Shown here one piece after another: positions 44,016 to 55,423 of a DNA stretch of 64,000 nt. Numbering within the stretch: the first letter of the stretch is position 1; each line of letters opens with the position of its first letter. Both the position numbers and the translations under genes were made by a program. The notes beneath the pieces were generated by a model, which saw only the letters and a program-made list of their open reading frames with translations, was not told the DNA's origin and searched no databases. This DNA is from Cephalotus follicularis (lineage: Eukaryota; Streptophyta; Magnoliopsida; Oxalidales; Cephalotaceae): the NCBI GenBank assembly GCA_001972305.1, contig BDDD01005878.1, positions 1 through 64,000 of the forward strand. The letters are read 5' to 3'.

Positions 44016-45564
44016 GATCTTTGACTCAAGATGTTAATCTTCAAAAAATGAGCACACAAGCTGTAACACCCCAGATTCGAAACAAGGATCACTCCCGATT
44101 CAGGATCGGTGTGTCACACAAAACAGAGATAAAAACATATCAAAGATCTTAATCTTAATCAATAAGTGGTGGTTCAAAAAAAATAAAATCTGAAAACATG
44201 TATAATCATGGAACATAAACTGAATTTGAAACATAATCTGAAAACTTTATCATAAACCAAGATGTCATGATCCAAAAATCACAATACTGTTTAGATAACT
44301 GGCCTATACACGACCATAACACTACTAAAAACATAACCAGATCAAACTCCTGGATGATCCTCTGACATAGGGTAACTCTCTCATCACACTTGCCCATGCT
44401 GTCCCTGAAAACCTGCAGCATGGAAACAAAAACGCGGCTGAGCAAACCTCAGTACGGATATAGAATCATAAAACAGTTTAAGAACAGTTTTTGAAACAAA
44501 TCAATTACGAAACAACATAAATACGAATCAAAATAGATACGAATCAAAACAGAATGGTTTACGAAACAAAATAGAACAGTTATGAATCACAACAAAACGA
44601 AACAAAACTGTATCCGAAATAAAACAGTTTACCAAAATGAAACAGTATCTAAAACAAAACAATATCATGCTCAATACAGTATCTGAAACAAACACAAAAC
44701 GATACAAAACATTTTACGAAATTAAACACTTTACGAAACAGGAAAGAACAGTTTACGGAACAAAAGAAAACAGTTTCTGAACAGTACGAAACAACATATT
44801 ACGGAACAAAACAAAACAGTAAACCATAAATGATAATTTTAAAGCAATAAGATTTCAAAGTTAACTCCAAACAGAAATCTTAAGCAATATATCAGTTTAA
44901 ACATTCTTTGAAATCACATATGAACTTTCATAAAAACCAAATCCATAACTTTCAAAACGTATGACAAACCTTTCAAAACATAAGTTCCATACTGAGCCAC
45001 ATAACATATCACATATCAGAACATATATAGCAAGGGAGTAGCTAATTCCACATGCCAAGTGGAATTGAAGTGTACAGCACTACACAAGTCAATTCTCACA
45101 TATCATTTCATATCACATATCATATACTAGAATCGATTCATACGCCTCTATCACATAGCGGATCCATAAATCCACCTCATAGGATTTATTCATAACACTC
45201 AGAGAAGTCGTAGACTAATCACACCGCTACGGAAGTGTCATGTCCCCATGCCAGGCCTAGGACATGCCTATGGTACGCCCCATAGGTGGGTACAATACTC
45301 AGTATTAAATCATTTTGAAAACATTGATTTATCAAAATCACTTTAAAAACACATATAAACATATTTTTTCGAAACGTATTCAAAAATCGTTAACAAACGA
45401 TATCATAACGTACATTTCATAATCGGAAATCAACTCATTTATTTCCACCATAAAAGAGATGATCATAACATATTTCATAACATATCATAGCATAAGAATA
45501 ATAAAGTCGAGAACATTCAAATTTCATAAAATGTCAAAAACCGACTTTATTTTCAAAACATATC

Positions 45565-46060
45565 GAAACCATAAAACATTACCAATTTCATAAACGAAGA
45601 GGCATAGCATAAAACAAAACTGATTTCAGTTTGAAAATCAGATAGCCAAAGAACGATAGAAATCCGTACATATCCATTATTGAATAAAACGGGTTTTATT
45701 CAATCAAAAACCGATCGATAATAACCAAGAAATGAGATCCATACCAAATACAGAATCTGAAATTATCTCAAATAAAATCAGAAAGATAGCAAAGAAAGAA
45801 GGACATCCGTACAAAACCATAAAACATTACCAATTTCATAAACGAAGAGGCATAGCATAAAACAAAACTGATTTCAGTTTGAAAATCAGATAGCCAAAGA
45901 ACGATAGAAATCCGTACATATCCATTATTGAATAAAACGGGTTTTATTCAATCAAAAACCGATCGATAATAACCAAGAAATGAGATCCATACCAAATACA
46001 GAATCTGAAATTATCTCAAATAAAATCAGAAAGATAGCAAAGAAAGAAGGACATCCGTAC
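45565..46060 (-). repeat. Perfect tandem duplication, 2 x 248 bp, in O
   Basis: The block from AAACCATAAAACATTACC to AGGACATCCGTAC is present twice with an offset of 248 bp. I found no difference between copies by eye, so the duplication is very recent or under homogenisation. Confidence 0.92.
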
Positions 46061-47269
46061 TTCATTTACTAAAACAAAACCGAATTTATCTCAACAATAC
46101 CGAAGGAGATATCAAGGAAAGAGAATCCGTGCTTTATTCATAAAAGTAAAATTAACTTTTTACTCTAATAAAAACAATATGAGGGTATCAAGGAACGAAA
46201 AATCCGTACAAAAACATAGCCAACTTTATTCAAACAAAATCGAACGGAGTATCCAAGAACAAAAGAATAATCCGTACATTAATCATAAAAGTGAAACTGG
46301 ATTGTTTCAATAAAATCAAATAGCCAAAGAATAGAAAATACGTACCTCATGCGATCACAAAAACAACCTCAAGAATATAAATCGAGACTTCTCTAGACCG
46401 CTCCTCAGTTGTTGCAAATATCTAAAAGAAATAAAATCGTTCTCATAAGGACTTGAAATAAAATCAGACCTCGACTCGTGGGTCATTGTACACTAATCAT
46501 GACCATATAAGATAACAATAGGTTTAATACATCCAATTCGCAGAAGTCTCATCTAAACATATTTTCGAATTCGCTAAGGTAAGTCCAATTTGTCCAATTC
46601 ATCCAATTTCGAATCATAATACTAGTTCAGCTCATAATATTGTACAATGATTACATAAATACATAATTCAACCAAAAACATAATTTAACGGAGTAGGGTT
46701 CAGAGTTTACCGAAAGCAGACGGAACAAATAACAGAGCTATAATCACACCGCAGAATCGGAGCGGATCACACATATGCGGAGAACGGAGTCGGAAACTGT
46801 CAAAAACGTGACGCCGGAGACTGTCGCGTGTGGGCTCACGCGCTACAGCTGGCCGGCGCGTGTCTGTCACGCGTTGCCGGTCAGACGGTAAAAAGGGCCG
46901 ATCTGAAGCGTTGGAGGTCGGGGATCACATAACCGGGGTGCATTTTCCACAACGCCGCCGCATTTCGCCGGAACGAAGACATTTGACCGCGGTTGACTTT
47001 GTGCCGATCTGCTTTTTCGGCGTCGCCAAGGGTCGGGGCTGGTCGAGTTCGCTTCATCTCGACGCTAGGATGCCGAATATGACCTTGGCTTATCGTGCCG
47101 ATCATCGGAGCGGGAGAATCGACACCAAACAGATGAAGGAGAGAGAAGACGTCACGCACGCCGAAGGGGCCGTTGTCCGGCGCGGGGGTTGGCTCCGATG
47201 GACTCAGGAGGCTGTGGGGGTTCGACCGGTGCCTTCGCCGGTGCCATCGGTACCGACGCCGGTGACAGC

Positions 47270-47346
47270 GGCTGGAGGAGAGAGAGAGAGAGTGGGAGAG
47301 ACGGCGGGAGAGAGAGAATGAGAGAGAGAGAGAGAGAGAGAGAGAA
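47270..47346. repeat. (GA)n microsatellite, interrupted, in O
   Basis: Runs of GAGAGAGA are broken by GTGGGAGAGACGGCGG and AATGAG. A GA-rich zone is also present at 58579-58629 in P. Confidence 0.9.
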
Positions 47347-47607
47347 AATAAATATAAAATAGGGTTTTTGATATTTAAAAATGCTGAAAATGGTTTTAAC
47401 AAGTAAATAAAAGCCAAAAATTTGATTTATTTATTCATGGACTTAATATCAAAACCCACTAGGCTAAGGCCAAAACCCGCTTAGCCTAGCCAAAAGCAAA
47501 ACAAACCGAAAAACGGGCAGTCTACAAACCGAAAAAAAATCGACAGCCCACATGAAACAGATCGAAAAGCCCGAAAATTCTATACAGAAAAACGGGATAT
47601 TACACAA

Positions 47608-47619
47608 GCTCTGATACCA
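47608..47619 (-). other. Primer-binding site of C
   Basis: The minus strand reads TGGTATCAGAGC, the exact complement of the initiator tRNA-Met 3-prime end, two bases inside the LTR. The target duplication of O overlaps its inner edge. Confidence 0.9.
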
Positions 47620-48168
47620 ATTGTAGGAAGTCTAGAGGGGGGGTGAATAGACTTATAAAAATAATCTAGCAAATATCCTAGAAACAAAATAATCACAATC
47701 AATCAAAAACGGAAATTAAAGAGTGTAGGGTTGAGAGAGTTGCAAACAAATATATAGTGGTTCGGCAAACCGCCTACGTCCACTCCCCAAGGCCTCCCCT
47801 TGAGTGTTTCACTAGTTTGCCCCAATCCGGGCTTGAAGTTCCAACCGAGTTTCAACGACTTTCGCGTCAACCAAGCGAATACAAGATAGCTCCCTCCGAG
47901 CTATACAAGAGACAACCTCTCTTGTTTACAAGTAAATTGAAAGTGTTTTAATGATTCACAAATTCTCAATGAATTTGTTTACAATTTAGCTCAAATCTAA
48001 CAAAGCTTCTAGTGATTGAGAATGTAAAAAGGGAAGGCTTTGTAATGTGTGAAATTGCTTCAATATAATCTCTTTTGGTGTTGAGAGTGTTTAGAATGAT
48101 GCTTGAGTTGCCTTGAATGAATATCCAACTTGATTGCTTAAAGTTATTTTAAGAATGATCCACTTTGG

Positions 48169-48176
48169 CTTATAAA
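48169..48176 (-). promoter_or_regulatory. TATA box of the 5-prime LTR of C
   Basis: TTTATAAG on the minus strand, about 43 bp downstream of the first word at 48219. This is the copy that would have driven the element. Confidence 0.55.
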
Positions 48177-48218
48177 CATGTGCTCCAACGGATCTATTTT
48201 TGAATGTCTGGCACAATC

Positions 48219-48735
48219 CAGTCGGCTAGATTTCCTGGGCAGTCAGCTGGAGTTGATGGCGCGTTTTCAAATATAGCCATTGGTGAAGGCAGTCGGCTGC
48301 TTCCTCTGGACAGTCGGCTATTTCTCCTGGGCAGTCAGGTGGTGCTCTGTTCCAGTCGGCTGCTTGAGGTGGATTGGACTTCCAAAAAGCTACTGTCTCA
48401 TTTTGACACACTTGACAGCCGGCTGGAGATGTTGACAGTCGACTGGTGACCCTTGGCAGTCGACTGGTGTCCTGCTTCAGTCGACTAGTTGAGGTTGTGT
48501 GGAGTTCAAAAACCTACTGCCTCATTTTGACACACTTGACAGTCGACTGCACCCCCTTGGCAGTCGGTTGTTTTGTCCTGGCAGTCGGCTGCTCCCCTGA
48601 CGCAGTCGGCTGGTGTGGAGTGTACCTGCATTGCTGGGATTCCTTCAAGAACCAGTTGGCTATTTAATCCAAAGAGTCGGCTGCTCAACCAAGACAGTCG
48701 GTTGCCCAACCTGGGCAGTCGGCTGTTTTTGCCTG
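48219..48735 (-). repeat. GTCGAC/GTCGGC word island in the 5-prime LTR of C
   Basis: This is the same island as 36876-37394 with point differences. About 18 words such as CAGTCGGCTGC, CAGTCGACTGG and CAGTCGGTTG are present. Confidence 0.93.
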
Positions 48736-48889
48736 TATCTGTAGAAATAGCCTTTGCACAACTTTCGACATTAAATCAAGTGAGTATATGAATTGATGGT
48801 TCAGAGAATTATGCACATAGGTATTACATATTTGTCAATCATCGAAATAACACATGTCAAGACAATTAACGGGGTGGCAAGGGCCAACA

Positions 48890-49770
48890 GCCTTCCATGA
48901 CTCTTAGGAGCACTCTCACCTTGCTCGGCCTGAGAAGCAACTTGCTTCTGACCTTTGTCTTTCCTAGCTCTCTGGTCCACAAGACTCTGCTCAACACGCT
49001 TGGCTGCCACCACCAAGTCACCAAAAACTATCCATGTGATGAGAGCAGCTGAAAGCCTCACCACTGGTCTTAACCCTTCCATGAACTTGTAACATCATTC
49101 TTCCTGGTCTGCAACAAGCGCTGGAGCAAAATAAGACGACTCCATAAAAAGATACTCATACTCCGCCACCAACATGTTGCCTTGACGTAGATGGAGGAAC
49201 TCCCTCCTCTTCTCCTGAACATACGTAGAAGGATAGAAATACTGTTGAAACTCTCGTCGAAAGATATCCCAAGAGATCGCTGCTACGTCGGCATGCCTCA
49301 CCTTGAGAGCATCCCATCAACGACGAGCATTCCTCTGCAACAAGAAAGAAGAAATCCGGACGTGCGAATCATCTGTGATCCTGATCTGTTCAAAGATCTC
49401 TTCCACTAGGCTCAACCATGCTTTTGCATCTGCCGGGTCAATCGTTCCTTCAAGGGTCAAAGGGCCCAAATGCTGCATACGTTCAACTAGTAAGGCCTGA
49501 GGCCTAGCAACTCCCAATGCTTGAGCCATCATCAGAAAAGTCTGCATCATATCCGACTAACTGTCCGTACCAACTGAAGGAGGAACATGCACAGCAGACT
49601 GCGCTTCCAGAACGTCTTCTGCCATGGTCGGTTGTGCTTCCTACCCTTCAACTCCAAGCACGGCATGAACTTAAGGATCCACGCGTGGTGGAGAGGCCAC
49701 TCTACCCCTGCCACAACCACGCCTTCCAACAAGACCACGTCCACTCGGTTGACCACGAGGCACCATATCC
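48890..49770 (-). pseudogene. Gag of D, right (N-terminal) segment
   Basis: The minus strand starts MVPRGQPSGRGLVGRRGCGR, the arginine/glycine-rich N-terminus common in chromovirus gag. It continues with MMAQALGVARPQALLVERMQ, DPADAKAWLSLVEEIFEQI, WDIFRREFQQYFYPSTYVQE, KRREFLHLRQGNMLVAEYEY and then ALITWIVFGDLVVAAKRVEQ. These are retrotransposon gag blocks (WF..EFQQ.Y..). Sirevirus C is inserted on its left. It is a broken fossil with several breaks. Confidence 0.82.
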
Positions 49771-49950
49771 TTCACATGCAAAGCTAGGGGATTACGAAGC
49801 AATATAGTCTATATGAAATGCATGCAATGCACAACCCATGAAACCCAAGAATGCCAAGGAATCACAATCTTCCTAGGATTCTCGCAAACAACAAAGCCAT
49901 CATCTTGGCATGGGCTTCGCCCACTGCTTAAACATCAACCAAACCATGCT

Positions 49951-49961
49951 CTCTGATACCA
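49951..49961 (-). other. Primer-binding site of D
   Basis: TGGTATCAGAG on the minus strand, next to the LTR end at 49965. It is complementary to initiator tRNA-Met. Confidence 0.75.
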
Positions 49962-49964
49962 AGC

Positions 49965-52803
49965 TAACAGGACCCGTTCCCATTCCACCTGGGAGATGAG
50001 CCCTACCGGGGAAGGCGCACCTGCCAACAACCCTCCAAACCATAAACTACCCGACCTAACCAACCCAGATAACACCAGGGGTCTATTACGCAAGGGCCCG
50101 ACGAGGAAGCCAGGGCTGGGAAAGCGTAATACCCCAAGGGATATAAACGAAAAGGGCGTAGGACTTAAAGAAAACTACCGGGGAACCAAAACTCACCTTT
50201 TCACTTAAGCCCGAGGAAACCACACACGTGATCCACCCACCTCACCAAAAACTCTAAGGTCAGCTACAAGCTCAAGGAACCACACACAACATTCCTCACC
50301 TCGGTAAAACAACTATTAGGCGCTTGGGCTTCAACACGGACTAGTCGTCCGTGGAACCCATGCACATCCAAAATACCCGAGGACTCGCCAAAGCCCGGGG
50401 ACACGCCTAAAGTCTGAGGACTCACCAACGTCCAAAGACCCACGTGCCAACAAAGATCCATGCACCCCTCACATCCGAGGACTGCCAACTAACCTAGTGG
50501 TCTGACATCTACTTCCTTAGGACCAAGAACATGCCTGGACAATGATCGTGATGGTCTGACTTCCTGCCGAAGAAGCCCACGGCGCACCAAGGCCTAACCT
50601 AAGGTCGATTCAACACCCGACCACTAACCTCAGCAGTAACACTCACCCTTACCTCAGCTCAAGAGCTCGGAACTAAGGTCTATGCCACCCAAAACCTCAA
50701 GAATACCACCAAGGACACAAAGCCGAGAAGAAATATTATCCATAACCATAAAAAGAACATTCACCGATATTCTCCAAAGGATTATACATCAAATGTTTAC
50801 AAAAACAATTAATACTACCCAAAAGAATGTCCCCGATGCATGAAGGGGTAAACTAACCCAGAAGGGCAGGGGAGGTGCCTGCTCCGTGGTCTACCTCGCA
50901 AAAGTCCTTGAATGTTGTCCGACGAGAAAGAAACTTCACCTGCTTCCTCAACTGCAAAACAACCTAGGAGGGGGCCAGTGAGAGGGGAAAGAAAGCATTC
51001 CTTAGGCGCCAGATGAACGCTAGATGCCGATAACAAAAGGCTATGCCACAACTGGGCCATCAAATATCCACGACTCATCACTCGAGGATACTCAACAAGA
51101 ATCGACAGACTACTTGGAGTACAATTATAGCAAAAGATATATGTACGACATCAATAATGCTGAAAATAAGAACAAGAGAGTTGAAATAAAGCAATATGTC
51201 CAAACCAAATTTCCCGAGGACCCAACAAAGGATCTTAGACTCTAGGGATCAACTGATCAGAGGAATACTGGTACCTGTCATGTTACCCAAGCCACCTCGG
51301 CCAAATCACCTTGGCCATATCCAATACATCGGCTGGCACCGGATTTCTCGGCAATAATCTCACACAGTCCACCAACTGGAGATGAAGATCATAGGTTTAC
51401 AGGAAGTGCCCCACCTGTCATATACCGGTACAAAGAGCCACATGTCTTGGTCTTCCATCAGAGGTGCTGATGGATCTGTGTCGAACCAAGCCCCTGAGAG
51501 ACAAGCAGATCATGAACATCTACTTAGGGGCAAGCAAATCACCTCTAAGGCACCACCCTCGTCGGCAATCCCGTATAAGAATATCGATTGATAGGTCGGT
51601 GAATCACCGCACGAACCAACCATCGTCGGGAATCTCATAGTAGAGCATCCTACAAGGCCTATTGGGAAGATGAGCGGATCCTCGGTTGCATTCACACCCC
51701 ATCATAGACAATGAGAATGTGCATATCCACGTTGAGGAACCCTAGGGCTATCACACTTACAGCGCACCATAGACAATGCCACTGTAGTTATGAGAGGGGA
51801 ATCCACGCTTTCTCGCCCTCACCAAGTCGTGCTTGGTCATCACCATTTCCCAGTACCCAGTATCCAGAATCCACAACACATGGTATCACAAGAGTTATGA
51901 CATATACATATAACAGGATAAATCAAAGGAAAACATATCCCAGAACATCGAGCACACCAGCTCGGAAATCAATATCAACTGAAACATGTCAAAACCAAAT
52001 AAAGGAATAACTCCTAGAAATAAGACACCATGAAAGAGAATATATTTATAGGACACAAAATAAGCTTAGAACTCACGATTGTTCAAGGTAAAAGAAAGGA
52101 ATGTCCCAGTCACCACTTAACTGCACAACTCCTACAGCTCTGGATCCACGCTCGGCTCCTCGGCTACAAGAACAACAACAAACACAGACTTAGCACAATC
52201 TGTATGAAAACAGAGCAAAACATGCATGAAGCCTAGATACATGATCGTCTCCTCAGATAGTCGTCCTGACCATCCACATCGCTCAAGAATCCACCACGGA
52301 TCACCGCACGATCACCATCGTCATATCTCTGTCTCCACCGCGAACGGGAGGTTTAGCATGCACATTGCCAAACTAACAGAGGGAAGAAGATGAAGAAAGA
52401 AGAGCTCACCTCGACAATCTCAAGGTCTAAGATCTTCAAGCAAAACACACCTTCGCCAAAGGAAACTTCAGAAGTAAAGAAGAATAAGCACAGAGAACTC
52501 ACACACACCTCTCAAAACTAACGCTTTTGTCACAAACAACCGATATAACGGCTCCTTGACTGCTTAAACTGCCTTGACGTGAAGTGGTTGTGTGCTTGAC
52601 AAGATGGGACTCTGAAATCCCTTACACAGCCTAAAACACCCACATGCACACTTCCCCAATGCCAACGTGCCAAAAAAGGAAGAGGCCAAAACAAAACCAA
52701 AACCAACCAGCGCAAACCACTAAGGCCCAACTCTTCACAAAGAAAAAAATTTCATGGCCCAAAACAACAAGTCCAATTCCCAAAATGGACTTGGGTTGTC
52801 ACA
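49965..52803 (-). repeat. 5-prime LTR of D
   Basis: 2839 bp, from TGTGACAACCC (52803) to GTCCTGTTA (49965) on the minus strand. It is collinear with 17612-20466. The TCTAT duplication follows at 52804. No gene was seen within; the ORFs are shared with the other LTR. Confidence 0.9.
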
Positions 52804-52985
52804 TCTATTGCTTGTTGCCTCTCGGGGGTGAAGTTTCTCTTCTTCCTCCTGGTCGGGGGCCGTATTGGATCAACACTTAGTTTTTGAACAATTATCTCTG
52901 AGCTGATCTTCGGGACCTCCTCTGGCGACCAGGCAAATACATCTCTATTATTCTTGAGGAATGTAATTAGTTCCTCTTTCTCCAC
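52804..52985 (-). pseudogene. Reverse transcriptase of E, N-terminal part
   Basis: The reading has ELITFLKNNRDVFAWSPEEV, the usual entry to gypsy RT in TAT elements, then PTRRKKRNFTPERQQAI. Chromovirus D is inserted just after. The rest of RT is at 16905-17611. It is a fossil. Confidence 0.85.
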
Positions 52986-53030
52986 CTCTCCCAGCTGGGA
53001 ACCGACCTGGAAGACCTTCTCTACATTGCC

Positions 53031-53837
53031 TTATTCTAAAGGCACCTGTACCACATCCTCTACTGGCTGTGGACACTCGTGCTCTACCTCTCTTCTTAGC
53101 TCCACATTTGCTATGGGAAGGGCTTTTCCCTTCCCCTTATCCTTTATGGCAGTTTGGTCGCACTTCCTTTGAACTTGTTGATCTCCTCTGAATTGTCCCA
53201 CACCAAACCTAGTCAGAAACTTTACGAGTAAGTGCCTTGTTGACACTATCGTCTCCATCATGTTCAATCCTAGATACCCAATTATTGTATTGTATGGGCT
53301 TGGTGTATCAACCACCAGGAAAGTCATCTGCACCTGGGTCTGGCAGGGGGTCGTACCTGCAATGACAGACAAGTCGATGGATCCTAAAGAATGGACCATC
53401 TCTACCACAAAGCCTAGCAGAGGAGTCTTTACCGGATTTAACTTGCCCTCTTGAATTCTCAACTGATCAAAAGCCAGATTGTAGAGGATGTTTGTCGAGC
53501 TTCCACTGTCGAGGAGGATTCTCTTCATGGTGAATAATTCCACCTGAAGAGTGACCACCATTGGATCATCATGAGGGAGACGTACTCCCTCCAAGTCCAC
53601 ATCTGAGAAGGATATTACCTCTTCTTCTCCACCAATCTTCAACCTTTTTCCATGTGTATGTTGTTGTTGTACAGAAAAGGTTTGTCTAGCATAGGCTTTT
53701 CTAGCCCGATTATGATCGCCACCAGATACGACCCCTCTAGAGATGGTGTGCATCACCCCTCTGGGTTGTTGCTCTACTTCTTGCTCTTGAGCTTCTTCTC
53801 TGAGCTCCCTTCTTCCCTGGGGAGCATCCCTGTCCAT
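53031..53837 (-). pseudogene. Protease region of E
   Basis: This is a frame of 268 codons. An arginine/glutamine-rich part (HTISRGVVSGGDHNRARKAY) is the TAT gag-protease linker, and ISFSDVDLEGVRLPHDDPMV is typical. The aspartic protease block MKRILLDSGSSTNILY (DSGSS catalytic triad) follows, with LLGFVVEMVHSLGSIDL, TFLVVDTPSPYNTIIGYLGL and a charged tail. It cuts the polyprotein. This segment is open, but the element is broken. Confidence 0.87.
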
Positions 53838-53849
53838 ATATTTCCTTAG

Positions 53850-55373
53850 ATGACCTTTGCAGATCAGATCCTCTATTTCATTCTTAAATACCTATACTCC
53901 TCCATATAATGCCCATGATCACGGTGGTATCGGTAATATTTGTTTGAGTTCCTCTTGTCTGTTGGGGATCTCAATGGACCTGGCCACTGGATTAGAACTC
54001 TATCCTTCTCCACCGCCAGTATTATGGTCTGCGTCTCCAAGAGAGAGGCAAAATTTTTGTAGTTGGGGATTGGTGATCACCTTTTGGTGACTCCTCCCTA
54101 ATGGAGAGCTTATACCTCAGGTCATCCTTTGTCAACTGAACCACCATTTCTCTTCTGATTTTTCCCTGGAGCACTTCATGAGTGCTCCTCTTTCTCCTGA
54201 TGATCAGACCAAGAAGTCTTCTGCTTCCTAGCCGCCAATCCCTCCTCTGCATTCAAATATTTCTCTACTCTTCTGAGGAGGTCTGCAATATCATGGGCTG
54301 GCTTCTTCATCAGTGAGGAGGTGAAAGCTGAGTTGTCTCTCAACCTGCTGTTCAAGGCTACCAGAGTAAAGGAAGGCTCCAGGTCCTTTACCATAAGAGA
54401 CTCCTTATTAAACCGAGTTAGTTAGTCTCTGAGGGATTCATTCTTCCCCGGTACCATGTTGATCGGATGATTTGAATTCTTTCTCTATGTGGTGCTATTT
54501 AGGAATTTTGTGATGAACATCTCACTGAACTCCTTGGAGTTCACCACTGACTTTGTGGGTAACGTGGCGTACCATGTATGAGCTGCTCCTATCAATGTCG
54601 CCAGAAATCCAGGATAGATAACCGCATCCGAGGCTTGATGTACCAACATAATTTAAGTGTAATTCCTCACATGTTTTATGGGATCAAAGGACCTGTCATT
54701 TTCTTTGAATGTGGGATGTCTGAACCCTCTCGGCATGGGCTCCCTTAGTATCTCTGGAGCGAAGGGAGTGCAGTTTAGATTCCCTACCTCTGATAGATAC
54801 CCCTTCGCTTGCTCGACTCCTCTGAGCCTCATCTCCATCTCTGCAAACCTCTTATTCATGGTTTGCTCAATATCCTCCAGGTGCCTAGTCTTGATAGAGA
54901 CCTGAAATGGCCCTCGTCTGACCGAGTAGTCTGACCTGCTCCTCAACCGTGACTCAGTCCTATGAGAGGCGTAGGAACATGTAGGGGGCTCCTCTACTTC
55001 TGATGAGTAGTCCTCCTCCATTGGATCTTGCTCGGGTAGGTCCTACCAGGGATCATAATTGTAGTCCCTAGCGTTAGAAGACTCTGCTCGCAGAGATGTA
55101 TCAATCTCTAACCATCTTGAAGGGCGTGTGGCCCTCCTTTTGAGGGTTCCATCTAGCCTCTTGAGGGTGTTGTAGTTATGGGGCTAGTCTGCTTGGTCCA
55201 GCCTGATCCTGAGGGGTTGGTCGGCTTGGTCAAACCTGATTTTGGCTAGCCAGGTTGTTTGCCAGCAGGGTTGTGAGCCTCCCCATCTCTTGGAGGAGAT
55301 GGTTAAACTGCTCTGTAGTGAGAGGAGCTTGACCGGGACCGACTGTAGGGTTGGTGATTCTTCTAGGAGGCAT
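53850..55373 (-). pseudogene. Gag of E
   Basis: The chosen ATG at 55373 gives MPPRRITNPTVGPGQ, then TTEQFNHLLQEMGRLTTLLA. Further blocks are IEQTMNKRFAEMEMRLRGVE (coiled-coil-like), PFAPEILREPMPRGFRHPTF, then FSEMFITKF-like and KDLEPSFTLVALNSRLRDNS, and LMKKPAHDIADLLRRVEKYL. The order agrees with TAT/Retand gag (retrotrans_gag domain in the middle). The first 45 bp after the LTR hold the PBS. It is a broken fossil with several breaks. Confidence 0.82.
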
Positions 55374-55405
55374 CATTGAATTAATTGCAAAAACTCACGT
55401 CGTGT

Positions 55406-55421
55406 CCTACAGACGGCGCCA
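55406..55421 (-). other. Primer-binding site of E
   Basis: TGGCGCCGTCTGTAGG on the minus strand, just inside the LTR. The TGGCGCCGTC start is usual in TAT/Athila-type gypsy elements and differs from the Met-tRNA type sites of C and D. Confidence 0.75.
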
Positions 55422-55423
55422 AC

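Larger units (their letters stand above)
44062..47604 (-). mobile_element. O: chromovirus solo LTR in the leader of C
   Basis: The ends TGTAACACCCC (44062) and GGGATATTACA (47604) are flanked by CAAGC (44057-44061 and 47605-47609). It is 3.5 kb and has no gag or pol. It matches LTR N (58887-61062, inverted) and fragment H in two blocks: 44395-44460 (cctcagtacgg) and 45020-45090 (ccacatgcc..gaattgaagtgtac). It contains a perfect 248-bp tandem duplication and GA-rich repeats near the right end. The orientation is minus. It was inserted after C and therefore is one of the youngest events. The ORFs at 46830-47417 overlap each other on both strands and look like noise in a GC-rich part. Confidence 0.9.
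36279..48889 (-). mobile_element. C: sirevirus (SIRE/Maximus-like copia), nearly full set of parts, inserted in gag of D
   Basis: Two LTRs (36279-37547 and 47622-48889) have ends TGTTGGCCC..CTTCCTACA on the minus strand and are flanked by GCCTT (36274-36278 and 48890-48894). Parts are a PBS (47608-47619), gag (42690-44015), protease and integrase (41081-42689), RT (40384-41080), RNase H (39634-40383), a word-bearing spacer, an extra ORF (38114-39225) and two polypurine tracts. The chromovirus solo LTR O sits in the leader. By eye the LTRs differ by about 4 percent, so roughly 1-2 million years. It is broken, with about five to eight breaks. Confidence 0.93.
47622..48889 (-). repeat. 5-prime LTR of C
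   Basis: 1268 bp, the same ends as 36279-37547. It contains the word island (48219-48735) and a TATA box (48169-48176). It is flanked on the right by GCCTT and gag of D. Confidence 0.95.
17612..52803 (-). mobile_element. D: Ty3/gypsy chromovirus (Tekay/Del-like) inserted in the RT of E
   Basis: Two related LTRs (17612-20466 and 49965-52803) face the same way and are flanked by the 5-bp duplication TCTAT (17607-17611 and 52804-52808). Minus-strand parts are a PBS (49951-49961), gag (48890-49770 and 35218-36278), protease (34759-35217), RT and RNase H (33173-34758), integrase (27156-28245), chromodomain (20479-20685) and a polypurine tract (20467-20478). It is interrupted by C, F and G. By eye the LTRs differ by about 6-8 percent, which at the usual plant LTR rate suggests roughly 2-3 million years. 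It is broken, with ten or so breaks besides the insertions. Confidence 0.9.

Noticed and set aside
46830-47417. ORFs of 163 and 178 codons overlapping on opposite strands
   Set aside because: They lie wholly inside solo LTR O, overlap each other, and one runs through a GA repeat giving a Ser-Leu string. No known domain is seen.
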